Origin: Incurvaria masculella
Taxonomy: Eukaryota > Arthropoda > Insecta > Lepidoptera > Incurvariidae
NCBI GenBank assembly: GCA_946894095.1
Contig: OX335649.1
Coordinates: 16,634,001-16,698,000, forward strand
Length of the DNA: 64,000 bases
Direction: 5' to 3'
Shown: piece after piece, positions 34,768 through 47,500 of the stretch
Layout: the number at the start of each line of letters is the position of its first letter
How positions within the stretch are numbered: the first letter of the stretch is position 1
Made by a program: the position numbers and the translations under genes
The notes under the pieces: generated by a model
What the model was told of the DNA's origin: nothing
What the model saw: only the letters and a program-made list of their open reading frames with translations
Database searches by the model: none

Positions 34768-35034
34768 TTAGGTTTCCGTACCCAAAGGGTACCAACGGAA
34801 CCCTATTGCTAAGCCTCCGCTGTCCGTACGTCTGTCCATCTGTCCGTCTGTCCGTCTGTCACAGGGCTTTATCTCATGAACCGTAATAGGTAGGCAGCTG
34901 AAATTTATACAGTGTATTTATTCTGCCGACTATAACAACAAAAAAATAAAGAAACCTGATTATTTTATTTTAAATCTTGTACGGTGGTACGGAACCCTTC
35001 ATGTGCGAGTCCGACTCGCACTAGACCGGTTTTT
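34768..35034 (+). repeat. family A repeat
   Basis: From AGGTTTCCGTACCCAAAGGG to CGCACTAGACCGGTTTTT. The internal tract is GTCCGTCTGTCC, shorter and less regular than in other copies. Confidence 0.85.
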
Positions 35035-35421
35035 TTAAATGAATATAAAACATTTAGTTTCAGTTATTTTTATTTTCTCCATTAGATGTATATTACATAC
35101 TCGGATTCGTCAACATTATTTTTTTATTGCTGGCTCAATACCTACCTCTGGCGAAGAAGAACCGCAAAAAAATTCACCGGTTGAAAGTTCTTTAGCAAAT
35201 AACATTGTATGTACACATATGTAGGGCAAACGTTTAACTGCCATAATGAAATCTTATTCTAAATATGTAGGTAATCTTTTTTCTGGTTTAAAAAGCTATT
35301 GTTATTTGTAGGGTTGCGTTCCAATTCTAATTAAAGTAAAAAATGAACTACGTGGTCCGCCGCCTGTATATCTGTCTGTTAAGACCCTTATTCTCAAGAT
35401 CGACTGTGAGGCTGAGATCGA

Positions 35422-35593
35422 TGCTGAGATAAATAGTCGTAACAGAAACTAAGGCTACCGAAAAGTAGTATTTTGTGACGTCAATTTGAAAAACTTTGAG
35501 ATTACATCCATATAAAATATGTCAAAGTGACGTCACAAAGTACGACTTTTCGTTAGTCTTAGTTTCTGTTACGACTATTTATCTCAGCCTTAG
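35422..35593. mobile_element. family D palindromic MITE, single unit
   Basis: GCTGAGATAAATAGTCGTAA at the left, TTACGACTATTTATCTCAGC at the right. The inverted ends extend over CAGAAACTAAG/CTTAGTTTCTG. Both arms carry GTGACGTCA-like cores. 172 bp. Confidence 0.8.
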
Positions 35594-35848
35594 TGTCCAT
35601 AGTATCTTGGAGCTGTAAAAAAAGATTCTAAGTGCGATATAAATATACGGCCATTTATGTCGCTTGTTTTGACACTAGCAAATAAATAAAAACTTAAACG
35701 GTACTTCCTGTTACCTAGATTCATGAAATTTGGCAAGAAGCAACCTTTCACAGCGCATGTCAAGGAAAAAAACGAAAATATATAATATATATATATAATA
35801 ATATATAAATAAATTAAATAATAATATATAAATTAAAAAATATCGCGT

Positions 35849-35912
35849 GATTTACAGATTTGTACGGAACCCTCTGTGCGCGAGGCAGATTCTCACTTGT
35901 CCGGTTTTTAAT
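35849..35912 (+). repeat. family A right-end remnant
   Basis: GTACGGAACCCTCTGTGCGC and CTCACTTGTCCGGTTTTTA match the right terminus with several substitutions. The rest of the element is absent. Confidence 0.5.
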
Positions 35913-36165
35913 ACAAAGTAGTGGTATCGGTGACACATTGCTACATATGTCCCGATGACCTCGCATTGGAGGTCAGATATGCCGAAGCTTTTTATTATGT
36001 ACGCAATCGATTGGTCCTATGACACCACCACCACTGTTTGCAAGGTTAAACGAAAGCCATTAAAACTGATTTCTAGAAACATGTGGGATCAACCCTTCAT
36101 CGTTGTGAATACAACGGAAAATGTATGATAATGGAGCCTTTTCCGTAGAAAATAATATTTAGTAT

Positions 36166-36341
36166 GACGTACGGTTGCATTCAAAAGTCTAGTAGCACTT
36201 CGCAGAGCGATTGCTTTGAAGCGCTCGCATCGCGCGGAGGTGAAGCGGAAGGAGGGGATCGCACCGCCTGAGCGGGTTGCGGTAGGACGCCCCGCCTGAA
36301 GACCGGTCGGCGGGGAAAGGGGCACGCCACATGTACAAATC
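36166..36341. repeat. inverted repeat arm, left
   Basis: Near-inverted copy of 38165-38348: CATTCAAAAGTCTAGTAGCA, GAGCGATTGCTTTGA, GGAGGTGAAGCGGAAGGAGG, GACCGGTCGGCGGGG and CACGCCACATGT. GC-rich, with no coding frame shared by both arms. Confidence 0.8.
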
Positions 36342-36909
36342 AAAAACGACCGTAGAGTGCTGCTGGACTTATGTCATTGATTGTACAAATATAAACTTGT
36401 TGAAAGCCTCTGCGCGCGGGTCCGTATCACCCATAGATCTAGCATGCGCGTGTGCATCCTTTTCTATGGTCTCACCCCTTTTAATCGAGGATAAAACGAC
36501 AACAGTCCCATTTTGATTATACGTTTTTTATTAGAAATCATGCCTCAAAGTTTGTATCTTTGTAACTTGAAAAAACTCCACCCCTAAGAAAAAAGGAAAA
36601 ATACATGGGTGATTGATTGTTCACCTACAGAAATTTCACCTTTACCACGCATATGTTTATACTGTAGCAAAAATAGTAGTATTAGCAACAAAAAAGATCT
36701 AACTTTAAAATAAAATGTATCCGACGAAAAAGTAATCTTTTTTATTTGGCGCCTGCTAATAACAGTTACATTTGTTTAGGATTTTTTCTTTTTCATAAAT
36801 TGTTCATAGGTTGATTTTTTTTTTATTTTTTATTTTCGTGTTTTCCTTTCATCTTTATTTCTATTGTGTTTACCTGCATGATTGTCCCATTGATTTTACG
36901 TCATGCTTA

Positions 36910-37172
36910 TTTTAGGATTCCGTACCCAAAGGGTGTCAACGGAACCCTATTACTAAGCTTCCGCTGTCCGCCCGTCCGTCCGTCCGTCTATCACAGGAAA
37001 TTTTCTCCGAGTGTCTATTTATTTTGCCGCTACAACAACACATAGGTAAAATAAGAAAATAATAAAAATTAAAGAGGGGCCCATAAAAAAACCTGTTTTT
37101 TTTTGTGTTAAATCTTATACTATGATACGGAGGCCTTCGTGTGCGAGTCTGACTCGCACTTGGCCGGTTTTA
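36910..37172 (+). repeat. family A repeat
   Basis: From AGGATTCCGTACCCAAAGGG to CGCACTTGGCCGGTTTTA, with GTCCGTCCGTCC inside. A deletion removes part of the GAACCGTAATAGG block. Confidence 0.8.
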
Positions 37173-37428
37173 ATAGAAGCGCGTTATGTCGCGCACATTG
37201 GTTGTACCGATGATTGCTTCAAAATACATGACATTTTGATGTAGTCGACTATTCTTGGTAAAATGGCGACGCACCTTGGCGCCTAGGGCGTGCGCCGTTT
37301 TTAATTTCCAACTAAATTCGTTAACAAAATATTAAACATAATAATTACGTTGCTTCTCGGCAGCGAGAAATTACACCCCTAATAATGTTTAATTACTTGA
37401 AAGATGAAACGGTAAACTATATACCTTG

Positions 37429-37812
37429 TGCAGCTCGTAGCCTAGTGGCGCGGGGAATTGCCTTGCATACCAGAGGTCTGGGTTCGCCCCGTTCATGCAC
37501 CACTTTCTTGTTCTTTCTGAGTTGGATAAGTCCTCGGTTAAGTCCGTTTCTTCACGAATGCGTGCTGCTCCATGGTTCGGAATCCATGTTATACTGGAGG
37601 TCCCCTTCCCCTACTAGGGGTAAGGTTTAAGCCTGCCCGGGTTGGTGCCATCGCATCGGATGAAAAGATTGTCAAAGCGGCAATGAAAAATTATCCGTGT
37701 TTTCGATCCAGTTCAATGTAGCCGTGCTCGTAAAGGGAAGGAAGGTGGTGTATTGGTATTATATCATGACGGTAGTTGTGTGGTATTAGCTATCCATGTC
37801 ATGTGGCATAAA
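37429..37812 (+). repeat. SINE, tRNA-head type, full length (family B)
   Basis: The head is GCAGCTCGTAGCCTAGTGGC, with box B-like TGGGTTCGCCCC. The shared body follows, ending CCATGTCATGTGGCATAAAA. Its A-run merges into the start of the next family A copy. Confidence 0.88.
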
Positions 37813-38107
37813 AAAAAACCGGCCAAGTGCAAGTCGGACTCGCACACGAAGGGTTCCGTACCATCGTATAAGATTTAAACCAAAAAAGTAACGTTTTTTG
37901 TATGGGGCCTTGAATTTTTATTATGTTTTTTATTTCACCTATTTTTTATTATAGCGGCAAAATAAATACACACTCTGTGAATATTTCAGCTGCCTACCTA
38001 TTAAGGTTGATGAGATACAGCCCTGTGACAGACGGACGGACGGACAGGCAGCGGAGGCTTAATAATAGAGTTCCGATTTCACCCTTTGGGTACGGAACCC
38101 TAAAAAA
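37813..38107 (-). repeat. family A repeat, minus orientation, directly after a SINE
   Basis: AACCGGCCAAGTGCAAGTCG at the left and CTTTGGGTACGGAACCCTAA at the right. The GACG tract is at 38032-38050. Confidence 0.85.
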
Positions 38108-38164
38108 CTATAAATTGTGATCCATCGAGTACAAAAATCCAGTAGCAGCACCCTACGATCGGGT

Positions 38165-38348
38165 TTCTTTTGCACATGTGGCGTGCCCCTTCCCCCGCCG
38201 ACCGGTCTTTATACGGGGCGTCCTACCGAAGACGCGCGGGCGCGGGCGGTGCGATCCCCTCCTCCCGCTTCACCTCCGCGCGATGCGAGCGCCTCAAAGC
38301 AATCGCTCGGCGAGGTGCTACTGGACTTTTGAATGCGACCGTACATGC
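38165..38348. repeat. inverted repeat arm, right
   Basis: CACATGTGGCGTGCCCCTTC, CCGCCGACCGGTCTTTATAC, CTTCACCTCCGCGCGATGCG and TACTGGACTTTTGAATGCGA are the near-inverted counterpart of 36166-36341. The arm ends 45 bp before the first visible canoe exon, within its acceptor region. Confidence 0.8.
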
Positions 38349-38393
38349 TCAGTACGAACAGGTATATTTACTCTTGCGTTGTTTGGTCGGCAG

Positions 38394-38590
38394 GCTCGAT
38401 AATGTTCCACGTGCGGCGGCGGCCGGCGGACAGCCAGCCGCGGCGGCGCAAGAAGAAGGCGGCGGTGGGGGCGGGCGGTGCGGGCGGCGCCGGCGGCCGG
38501 CCCGGCTCCGAGCCGCTGCTGCTCGAGACGTCGCCGGATGGCGCGCCGCTCGAGAACGGCCGCCGCATCCGGCTCAACGACGTTCTCGAG
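38394..38590 (+). CDS. cno: canoe exon: end of second RA domain and start of FHA region
   Basis: The acceptor is GGTCGGCAG before 38394 and the donor is GAG|GTAACA at 38591. Two bases complete an upstream codon, then the frame reads SIMFHVRRRPADSQP, which matches the RRRP-D strand ending afadin RA2. A basic RRRKKK cluster and a Gly/Ala-rich stretch follow, then LLLETSPDG and RLNDVLEV, the first strands of the FHA region. The exon ends in phase 0. The incoming phase requires an upstream exon ending with one base of a codon. That exon is not visible in this window. Confidence 0.9.
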
Positions 38591-41500
38591 GTAACAGTGC
38601 ATATTGATTAATTTATTTATTAGATTAAGGGCCTGGTACTAGCCAAATCGCAAAGTTAGACGAGGCACCCCAAGTTAACTAACTAAGTCTGACGATTATA
38701 AGTGTCATTCTTACAATATATGATTCCTTGTCTAGGAATTGAATTATTTTCGTTAATGTATGTTTCCTTTTTCTATACAAAATACATTGCGGAAACGGTG
38801 TCCATTTCCGAACTTTTTTGACTAAATGTAGAAATCTAAAAGCAAATGGAATTTTTTGTTTATGCATATATGCTGTTTTTGCTTATATCTAGAAATCGAA
38901 TTACTTTCAGATTTCTAATGAGAAAAATCAACTTTTTTATTTTTATTATTATTTAAATAAATGATGGAATAAAAAAAATATTAACAATCCATTATCAGTC
39001 TGGAGTTATATTTGGATTTGCTGAAGCGTTTCACTACATATTATTACATTTGTTATAAAGTGCATTTGTATGGCGCGAGTAGTTGGCTAGTCCTAGCGCC
39101 TTAAGGGGACATAGGACCCTAGAACGACAGTAACCGATACGCTATCTTTTTAAATTTTTAGTTTCCATAATAAGCAATTGTTTGCAAACGTGGTTATTGC
39201 GAAAACTTGACATTCGACCATTTTATAATTTAGACTGAACCGAAATCACAAATTGGTACCAATCTCGGTTCAACAAAAAGCAACAGTAATCATTCGTCAA
39301 CGCATAGCAGTTCCGCGGTTTATTTATTTAAGATCTATGGAAAACCAACAGCCAATAACATACATTAGAAAAGGGTTATAAATCCAAAAAGGATAAGTAA
39401 TATTAACGACGAGCAAAACTTTTATGTAGGATAAAACGTCTTGCTCTTGAAATGAAAATATTCTTTCTTGCTTATAACTATTATTACATAGTATGCAAAG
39501 GCGAGCTTATTGCCAAAGGCAATCTCTAACAGCTAACCTTAATATTAGACAATACATATATTAACAGGTAGCAAGAAACATTAAATTACATAAAATGAAG
39601 CACCATAATCAAACTTAGAAAACATTAGATAATTGAAGACTATGCATAACATACAGGCAATAATTGATTAAATTAAATTGTTATAATACATCAAGTACCA
39701 AGATTTTATGTTACCTAAAAAATAGTCAAAGAAGCACTTTCCCTATTGTTAAGAGGCAATTGATTCCACAATCGTGCAGAATTAACTGTAAAAGAACCCG
39801 AATAATCAGTGGAAAAATGTGACGGAATAAGGAGAAGGAGATTATCTGCAGACCTGAGTCTCTTCCCGTCATCAATTAATTGTAATCTACTGTCAACGTT
39901 TTCCGTGTTTACAGGTGGGGTCCGGCAACGGCATGTCGCTCCAGCTGTACGGGCCCAGCATCCAGCCGCGGCACTGCGTGCTGGCGGCGGCGGACGGCGC
40001 GTACTGCGTCACGCCGCTGCACGCCGACGCGCACGTCACGCTCAACGGGCAGCGCGTGCACCACACCGCGCGGCTCACGGTAACGGCCGTCACTCCATTA
40101 CCCGTCGGCCTCCGTAGCCCAGTGGTGCAACGCCTTGCGATCCGATAAGCTGGGCGAAGCACCTCTGAGCGCGTTTGGGTTCTGGATGGGTGACCATTTT
40201 CAACCGTTGAGGCTGGCCGTGGTTCGGATTCCATGCTAAACTGTAGGTCCCCTTCCTTGCTTACTAGGTGGTAGGGGTAATCTCGGATTGAATGAACTAT
40301 AATCGAAGCGGCAATGAAAATTGTCCGTGTTTTCCATCCAGTTAAATGTAGCCGAGCAATATAAGGAAAGTCCTGGCATGACAACTAGTTCCCATGTGGT
40401 GTGTTAGGATTAATATATGACGGTCAGTTTGGTATTAGTCATCTATGTCCAGTTACACAAAAAAAAACACGGTGTAATGGTAAGGAACGGATTCGAGCCA
40501 TTACCATTATCCGTTACCTCAGATGGTTCAACACTAGAATAGGTTCAGTCAAATAAATAAAATCCTGGTGGGGCGCCTCCCACCCCAGATGCGATGGAAA
40601 AATCGACTTCAGTGCTGGTGTAGAATGTGAGCCCGAAGTACCAGTTGCCTGCCGGGACTTATGCAACTTATTAAAGCAGGTGAATTCAGCTCTAGCTCTG
40701 CTCAAAGGTGAGTTGATGTAACAGCTAGCTAACCATTTTAAACCGACCGATACAAGGTTTTTACGGAGAAATGCATTGACGGCTTCTAACTGGGTACCTA
40801 CAGTTATGATGAACATTTCTTGTTACTGTGCCCACCGAGGAGCCAACATTCGTTATTTCTCTCCGTGACGTGTAGAATAATATTACCATGCTTGGAAAAA
40901 TCTTGAATTCAATTAACTTTTCATTATTTGATGATTTTACATTGGAAAACAGCTTGGTCTTCTTCAGCCGCTTTTTACTAAGGACAGCATATTTTATTTT
41001 ATGCCTGGAACTTTCCTTTTATCTTGATACGGCTGCATTGAACTTAATAGTAAACACTGACAAGTTTTATTGAAATTTCAATCATCTTTCAATCAACGTG
41101 GGGCCACAAATTCGACTGCTACCATCTAGAATTTGTTTTAATGTACTGGTCATGGATGACAAATACCACACCTACCTTATTATTGTACCAACCTGAGCTG
41201 GATAAATCCTACCCTCTTGTAATTAAGGAACAGGCCCTACAGTTTTTAGTGAAAGCCAAATCACGGTCAAAGATCGAATAGTCTGGGTGACCGTCCAGAG
41301 CCTGACCTTGCCTATTGTTGCTTCTTGTCTGAAATAAAGAATTATTATTATTATTAATCTAGATAATCGAACGCAGGTCAAAGTCTTAAGTCTATTACTA
41401 AACTTTTTTTAAGATAGATACATTCAATTAATACCATGCAAATAAATGGCAAAATGTGACTTATCGCCATTTAGTATGTGAGCAATCCATTGCGTTGCTT

Positions 41501-44500
41501 GCAGCACGGCTCCCTGGTGAAGTTCGGCCGCGTGTCCACCTTCCGCTTCGTGGACCCGCTGCAGGAGAACATCCTCAACCGCAACCTCTCGCAGTCCCAG
41601 CACTTCGGCTCCGGCTCCCTCTATGACAGGTCAGTCTGCAAGATGGCGACCGCAGCTTCCGTGACCATCCACTCTCTGTGTCACTTGTACTTTGTTGTGT
41701 CGGTTATGGTCGGTATAACCTTCCACGCTACCCACCTCTACGAGAGTATTGTAGTCTTCACTAGATGTAGATACTGGTCGGGGAAAGGTCGATGTTCAGC
41801 ATTTTTAGGTTAAGCTTTCTCAGATCGCTCAGTCTTTTTTTTCTGACCTCTATTTCAATTTTTAATATAAATTTTTACTTCTGAATGAACTGCGTATAAG
41901 TAATCCACAGTTCCCTGGCCAGGCTATAGAGTTCACAAATATAAAACAAAATTTAAAATTTTGTAGAATTTTATTATAGTTTTGCAGTTGTAACCATCTT
42001 CACACTCACATTATTCAGTTCAGATTATTTTTGCCTACTTCAATCACATTCCAATACTTGTGTCGGAGTACGACTTTACTGACACTCACTTTTTTATGTT
42101 CGGTGTTGTTGATTTGTTTTTTCTTTCGTTGCATGTTTTTCTCACGTCCGCTCACTCATCATCCGCTTGTGTACAATCCCCTAACCCCCGGACACGGTGC
42201 CACGCATCGCGGATCAGATCACCCACGTCGCCGAACAACGACAACGGCAGCGGGGCCATGTCTCCCACCTCGGCGAACTCCGTCTCCACCGCTGTCAACA
42301 GCCCTATGGACGTCACATTGGACACAACGAACGCGAATACCACCAACAACACCGACTACCAAAGAACCATGAGTCCGATATCGACGAACACTATTAACCA
42401 AGATAACTACAGTTACAAGGAAGACGGCACCCCTTACAACAACAACACCCTGAAACTGGAGAACGAATCGCTGATGATGTCCCAACACTTGAACGAGTCG
42501 AAAGAGGACCTCATTAGGGATGATAACTTCGGATCGGCGTACAACGATCAGGACTCACCGGATCAGAACTCAACTCTGAACCGCACGTCGAATAACTCCC
42601 AGTTCAAGGATAACTACGAGACGACGTTCGACCTGGACGGCAACGTAGAAACTAAAAGTATATGCAGTGCGAAAAGCGGTGGATCTGGACATGATAATAG
42701 GTGCGTACAATATTTCCTTGGCTTAGTGAATGTGCCCGTCGCATATATGTCTGGTACTATACATGTGGCATTTATATATTGTATTATGTTTAGAGCATTG
42801 AGTGTTCACCACGTCCTGTCGGTAAGATCGTCTTTATCAAGACTGTCCACCCCATTGTTTCACCTCAAGATTCATTCAATCTATTGAATTGAGTCCTGTG
42901 GACACTATTGTCACAACCACCGCATACTATTTTGCAAAACGACGAAGCATACGCGTCAACAGTTTTGTATCCTACTCACAGTATGCAACGGATTTTAGAA
43001 TTATTTGAATAGTAAGTCATATAAGTGCGTCTACTGATCGGCAGCAAACGGTCCACACGAATCGGCCCGTCGACAATGCCGACACAATTTCTCGGAATGA
43101 CGTCATACAGATTGACGATCAGTGTTCGTGCCGCTGTTTGCATTTGGGCACTCGTCCTATGCACTGGGTTTGTTTGTGCACCGCACATCTAATCGCAGTT
43201 TCTGCTCATCCGCTCTCTACGAAAATCCGCATGCTATTGTTTAAATCAGATTTCCAATCAATGGCCGTCGCATCAGTAATCCGTTTGCTGCTGATGCAGT
43301 GGATGCACTACCACAATTGAATCCATTTGATACGGAATTCCACTTTTGTGGAAATGTCATTGGACACTTGCCACACTCAAGACAACTGTACCTAACAAAA
43401 AAAACTGGTAAATGTCTATTAACTGACAGATTGCAGTTTCAAATAATAAAAAAAAATTATAAGATAAGTCCGATGCATACGATGCGAGCCTCTGCTTGAT
43501 TACATTTCATGTATTATCACTTCTGCTTCTGTGCCTACGTTCAACTATAAGAGTGATGCGATGAAGGGTGCGTTCGTTGCGTAGGCCGGGCATGCCTGCG
43601 AGCGCGCGGCCCGGGCAGGAGGCGATCCTGCCCGCAGTGCTGGAGTTCCCGGAGCCGGGGCAGGCGCACTTCCTCAACGCGGTCATCACGCGACTCGATC
43701 CGCACGCGCCGGCCTTCAAGCTGGCGCCCGTCTACACGCTGTACCTGTGTGCTCGGTGAGTACACCTCTGCACCTCTCTGCATTGCGGGACATTTCCGTT
43801 CCTTCTGTTCAGTCATAATTTAGATATTTTTTTAATGTAACCGGACATGGATGACTAATACCGAACTGACCATCCGATATTAGCCTAACACACCACATGG
43901 GAACTAGGTGCCATGGCAGGACCTTCCTTATATTGCTCGGCTACATTGAACTGAATGGAAAACACGGACAATTTTCATTGCCGATTCGACCATCGTTCAT
44001 TCAATGCGATAGTACCAACCCGGGCGAGATTAACCACCTAGTAAGTAAGGAACGGGACCTACAGTTTTACGTGGAATCTGAACCACGGCCAGCCTAAACG
44101 ATTGAAAATGGTCACCCATCCAGGACCTAACCGCGCTCAGAGGTGCTTCCCCAACTTATCGATTCGCAAGGCGTCGCACACTGAGCTACCAAGGCTGACA
44201 GTGTCTTTAAAATAGTAGTTATCCATTGGAAATATGTCAATCAAAAATGTTTAATGGAAGTTAGTGAAACAGAACAACGAATTTCGAAGTCCTTCTGTGT
44301 GGAGTTTATTCTCACAAAATCAGAGAAACTCACTGGCCAAAATTACCTGGGGCAAAACAGTGAAAAAGACAAATGTTGAAGAAATGTTGAAAGAAGAAAC
44401 AGTCCTCTGCAAGCAAACGTTAAAAGTACCTAAATTGCCTCTGTGTAAATCCTTCAATATTTTTTCAAAATCCTTTTAGTGAGGTTATCAAAGCTCATCT

Positions 44501-47500
44501 TGATCAAAACATTCCTGTATGTATGTTGTTGTAATGGAATAAATATTAAATAAGAGCAATGTTATTTCTAGATACCGAGCATCAACACATTACCGGCCTG
44601 AACTTACACCGACGGAGCGAGCACACAAGTTAACAGCTCTGCTGCATCACGTGGCTACTCTAATTCATTCGACAGTACAGGTGATTGTTGCTTTTTCATG
44701 CTATCTCTTTATAATCCTTAATATATTTTATTCGATTCGTTGCTCTTTTTAGAAATTTTAGGACTTTTTAAAGCATGAGATGCAAATAGAATTATTATGG
44801 TTGATTTTCTAGAATATTTCAATTGTTTCTCAAGCCTCATTATTAATTATGTTGAGAACGTACAGGCTGCTTCTAGAATTTAAAACGAAAGTAATAATGA
44901 TATATATCAGGAGAAATATGCGGAGTCAGCAGCACAAGCATTCTGGATGGCGAACAGCAGTGAGCTGCTGCACTTCCTCAAGTGCGACCGCCACATCTCC
45001 ACTTTTTCCACGCAAGCACAGGAACTGCTCACTACAACCGTGCAAAACTCCTTCAGGTGAGTTCTTTAAACTTCTACATCATGATTTCCTATAGACTTTA
45101 ACGTAAAAAAAAACAGTTTAAACTGAGACTTAGATTGATGACTGGGTATATTCTAATAGTTATTTTAATTCGTATTACTGTTTATGCCAGTTAATACGTT
45201 AAAATTTTGTTGTTAAAAATATGTATTTAAATGTTAAAGAAAGTCTATAAAAGTTTCACATTGGCTTGTCAAAAGCTGTAAGTACACGATACAAGTGGAA
45301 AGCTTAAGAGGATAATGAGTTGATCAAGTTTCATGCAATAACTCATGCTAGTTTCCTCCGTCAAATTAAAAATTTGATTCTGAAGTTTTGTCTGATATAT
45401 GTTATACATTAAATAAATCAACTTGAGAGCTATGTCTGTACGTTTTTATTTTTCTTTGATGATTGGTTTTTTTGATAGATAAAAGGTATCATGGATAACT
45501 TATATCCATGGTATGGACCTTTTGGTATTTGTATACAAATTTTTAGGGGCATATATTCCAGTTATAAGTTAATATTATGTCTGCCTACAGAACCAATACG
45601 GTAAAAACAACTAAATAAGTAAATGAATAAATAAATAATAAAATTAGTGAGAAAAACAGTGCTACATACAACCAGATTAGCTATTTTTCTCACTAATTTT
45701 ATTATTTATTTATTCATTTACTTATTTAGTTGTTTTTACCGTATTGGTTCTGTAGGCAGACATAATATTAATAACAACGATTGTTGTTTTTTTGTGTTTG
45801 TTGTAGAGACAGCACCATAACCAGTTATAAGTTAATGCATCTAAAAAACAAAAACATGGAGACATAGCTACCAGTGGATTAAAAGAAAGATTAAAGTGAA
45901 AAATATCATACAAATATTTTATATTTTGACTGAGGAAACAGACACGAGCAATATGATCACTTCATTATGATCCTCTTAACATTTACTGGACTTGTGAATT
46001 CAATACGAACAATCTTTTCCAGCAACCTGGTGTCGTGCTTCCAAGAGGAGCTGGCCGGCGGGCTGGGCGCGCTGACGGCGCGCGCGGCGAGCGAGCCGGC
46101 GGAGGCGGCGGCGCCGGCGCTGCGCGCGCTCGCCGCCGCCATGGTGTTGCTGCGGCGGTGCCGCGTCAACGCCGCGCTCACCATCCAGCTGTTCTCGCAC
46201 CTCTTTCACTACATCAACGCGGTCTGCTTCAACAAGGTGCGTTTGGATCATCTCAATTCGAAAATCTATATTGCTCCGTCGATGGAGGCAAAGGATCTTA
46301 GGCAATATCCCGAAATCCAATTTGTTGCCAGCAATCTACTCGTAAAAATGTGCACCGACAATTAAAACTTATTGACATATTTTAATTGCCACATAATTTT
46401 GTTTATCTGTTTTGTATTACATTGTAAAATCGTTGGACGTAACAAGGTTGACAATAATCAACTGCTGGGTACCCTGAGACCGTATATCAGTGCAAAAATG
46501 GTATCAATGTTGTTGTTTGTATTATTTCGGTGAAATTTGTTTACCTGCAATTTTTTAAGCTTTAATGCTTAAGGTGGCCCAACTCGGCGGGACTAACTCA
46601 TTCGCGGACACTGTACAAAATCGTGCTGTTACGCTCTGGCACCTTCTCTGTTTCAAAGAAAAAGACAGGCTCCGTGATGAGGAAGATGCAACATGTCCAC
46701 AAAAAAGACAATGTGCATAGTGTATGATTTGGTAAGATTTACGAAAATTTTGATTTCAAAACGACTCATAGCTAAAAGTAAACCACGACCGCTGTAGTCA
46801 AAAATCTAACAAAAACCAAATAGATAATAAATCTTGATTAAATAAGACATGTCTGATGACTAATCTTTTTAAGATTTTCTTACTTTATCATTGCGTAATA
46901 AACCACCAAAGTTATTGTATAAAACGCGCGAACATTCGAACTTTCGGACTTTATAACTTAGAAACCAAACACAATTTTGCAATGCCAACGGTCATCAGAC
47001 ATCTAGTCTCTATCTATCTATCTATCTAGTCAGATGAAATCAAGCTCTTTAAGCAAAATTTGGGATCTCTGATAAGAAATATGAGCGTGATCTTCTGTCC
47101 CCGTTTGTATGGGGAGTTGAGCGGGTTGGGCCGCCTTAAACCATTATGTGTGTGCTTAGCATTTTCATCACCATTTCATTCAATTATTTAAACTTTTTGG
47201 TAGTCAAACTGCACTAAGTTACGTCACAAGATCCGCGGAATCGATCAACCCAGTAAAGAAGAACCCGCAAAGAAACTTCATGGGTTTACAAAACATGTTT
47301 TTCCATCCACAATTATGAAATACACACTTATATCTAAATGCTACTGCCACACAATTCCTTGGTAGAACAGATTAAGGCAAAGAACAAAGAATAATAGAAA
47401 CAGCAACCCTCAGTTTAAATTACTTACAACTAATAAAGTTACTAATGCAATGATATAAACTAATGTAATTTCATCATCAATGGGTATCTACTCATTGATG

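Larger units (their letters stand above)
1..38393. other. 38 kb without a recognisable gene: repeat mosaic upstream of the visible canoe exons
   Basis: No open frame here shows domain content, splice-phase continuity or coding composition. The incoming phase at 38394 shows that at least one canoe exon lies upstream, so part or all of this region is intron. The RA-domain exons were looked for in the GC-rich patches and not found. The elements listed below occupy roughly 12-13 kb of it. Confidence 0.75.
38591..39914 (+). other. canoe intron holding a family F MITE and a LINE remnant
   Basis: The intron runs from GTAACA to TTTACAG. It contains the family F copy at 38625-39104, only 34 bp after the donor, and a minus-strand LINE-like remnant at 39470-39870. 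The remainder is AT-rich. Confidence 0.75.
40080..41504 (+). other. canoe intron holding two SINEs
   Basis: The intron runs from GTAACG to TTGCAG. It contains a near-complete 5S-head SINE (40106-40470), a diverged minus-strand SINE (41140-41310) and a LINE-like tail (GAAATAAAGAATTATTATTA at 41331). 40470-41140 has nothing recognised. Confidence 0.75.

Noticed and set aside
42060..42217. Extension of the linker exon upstream to 42060
   Set aside because: Although open, this part encodes hydrophobic, Phe-rich sequence typical of T-rich introns, and the acceptor at 42217 gives the correct phase.
42701..42887. Extension of the linker exon downstream to the stop at 42887
   Set aside because: The donor AATAG|GTGCGT at 42701 joins in the right phase to the conserved exon at 43585. 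The extension has no afadin similarity.
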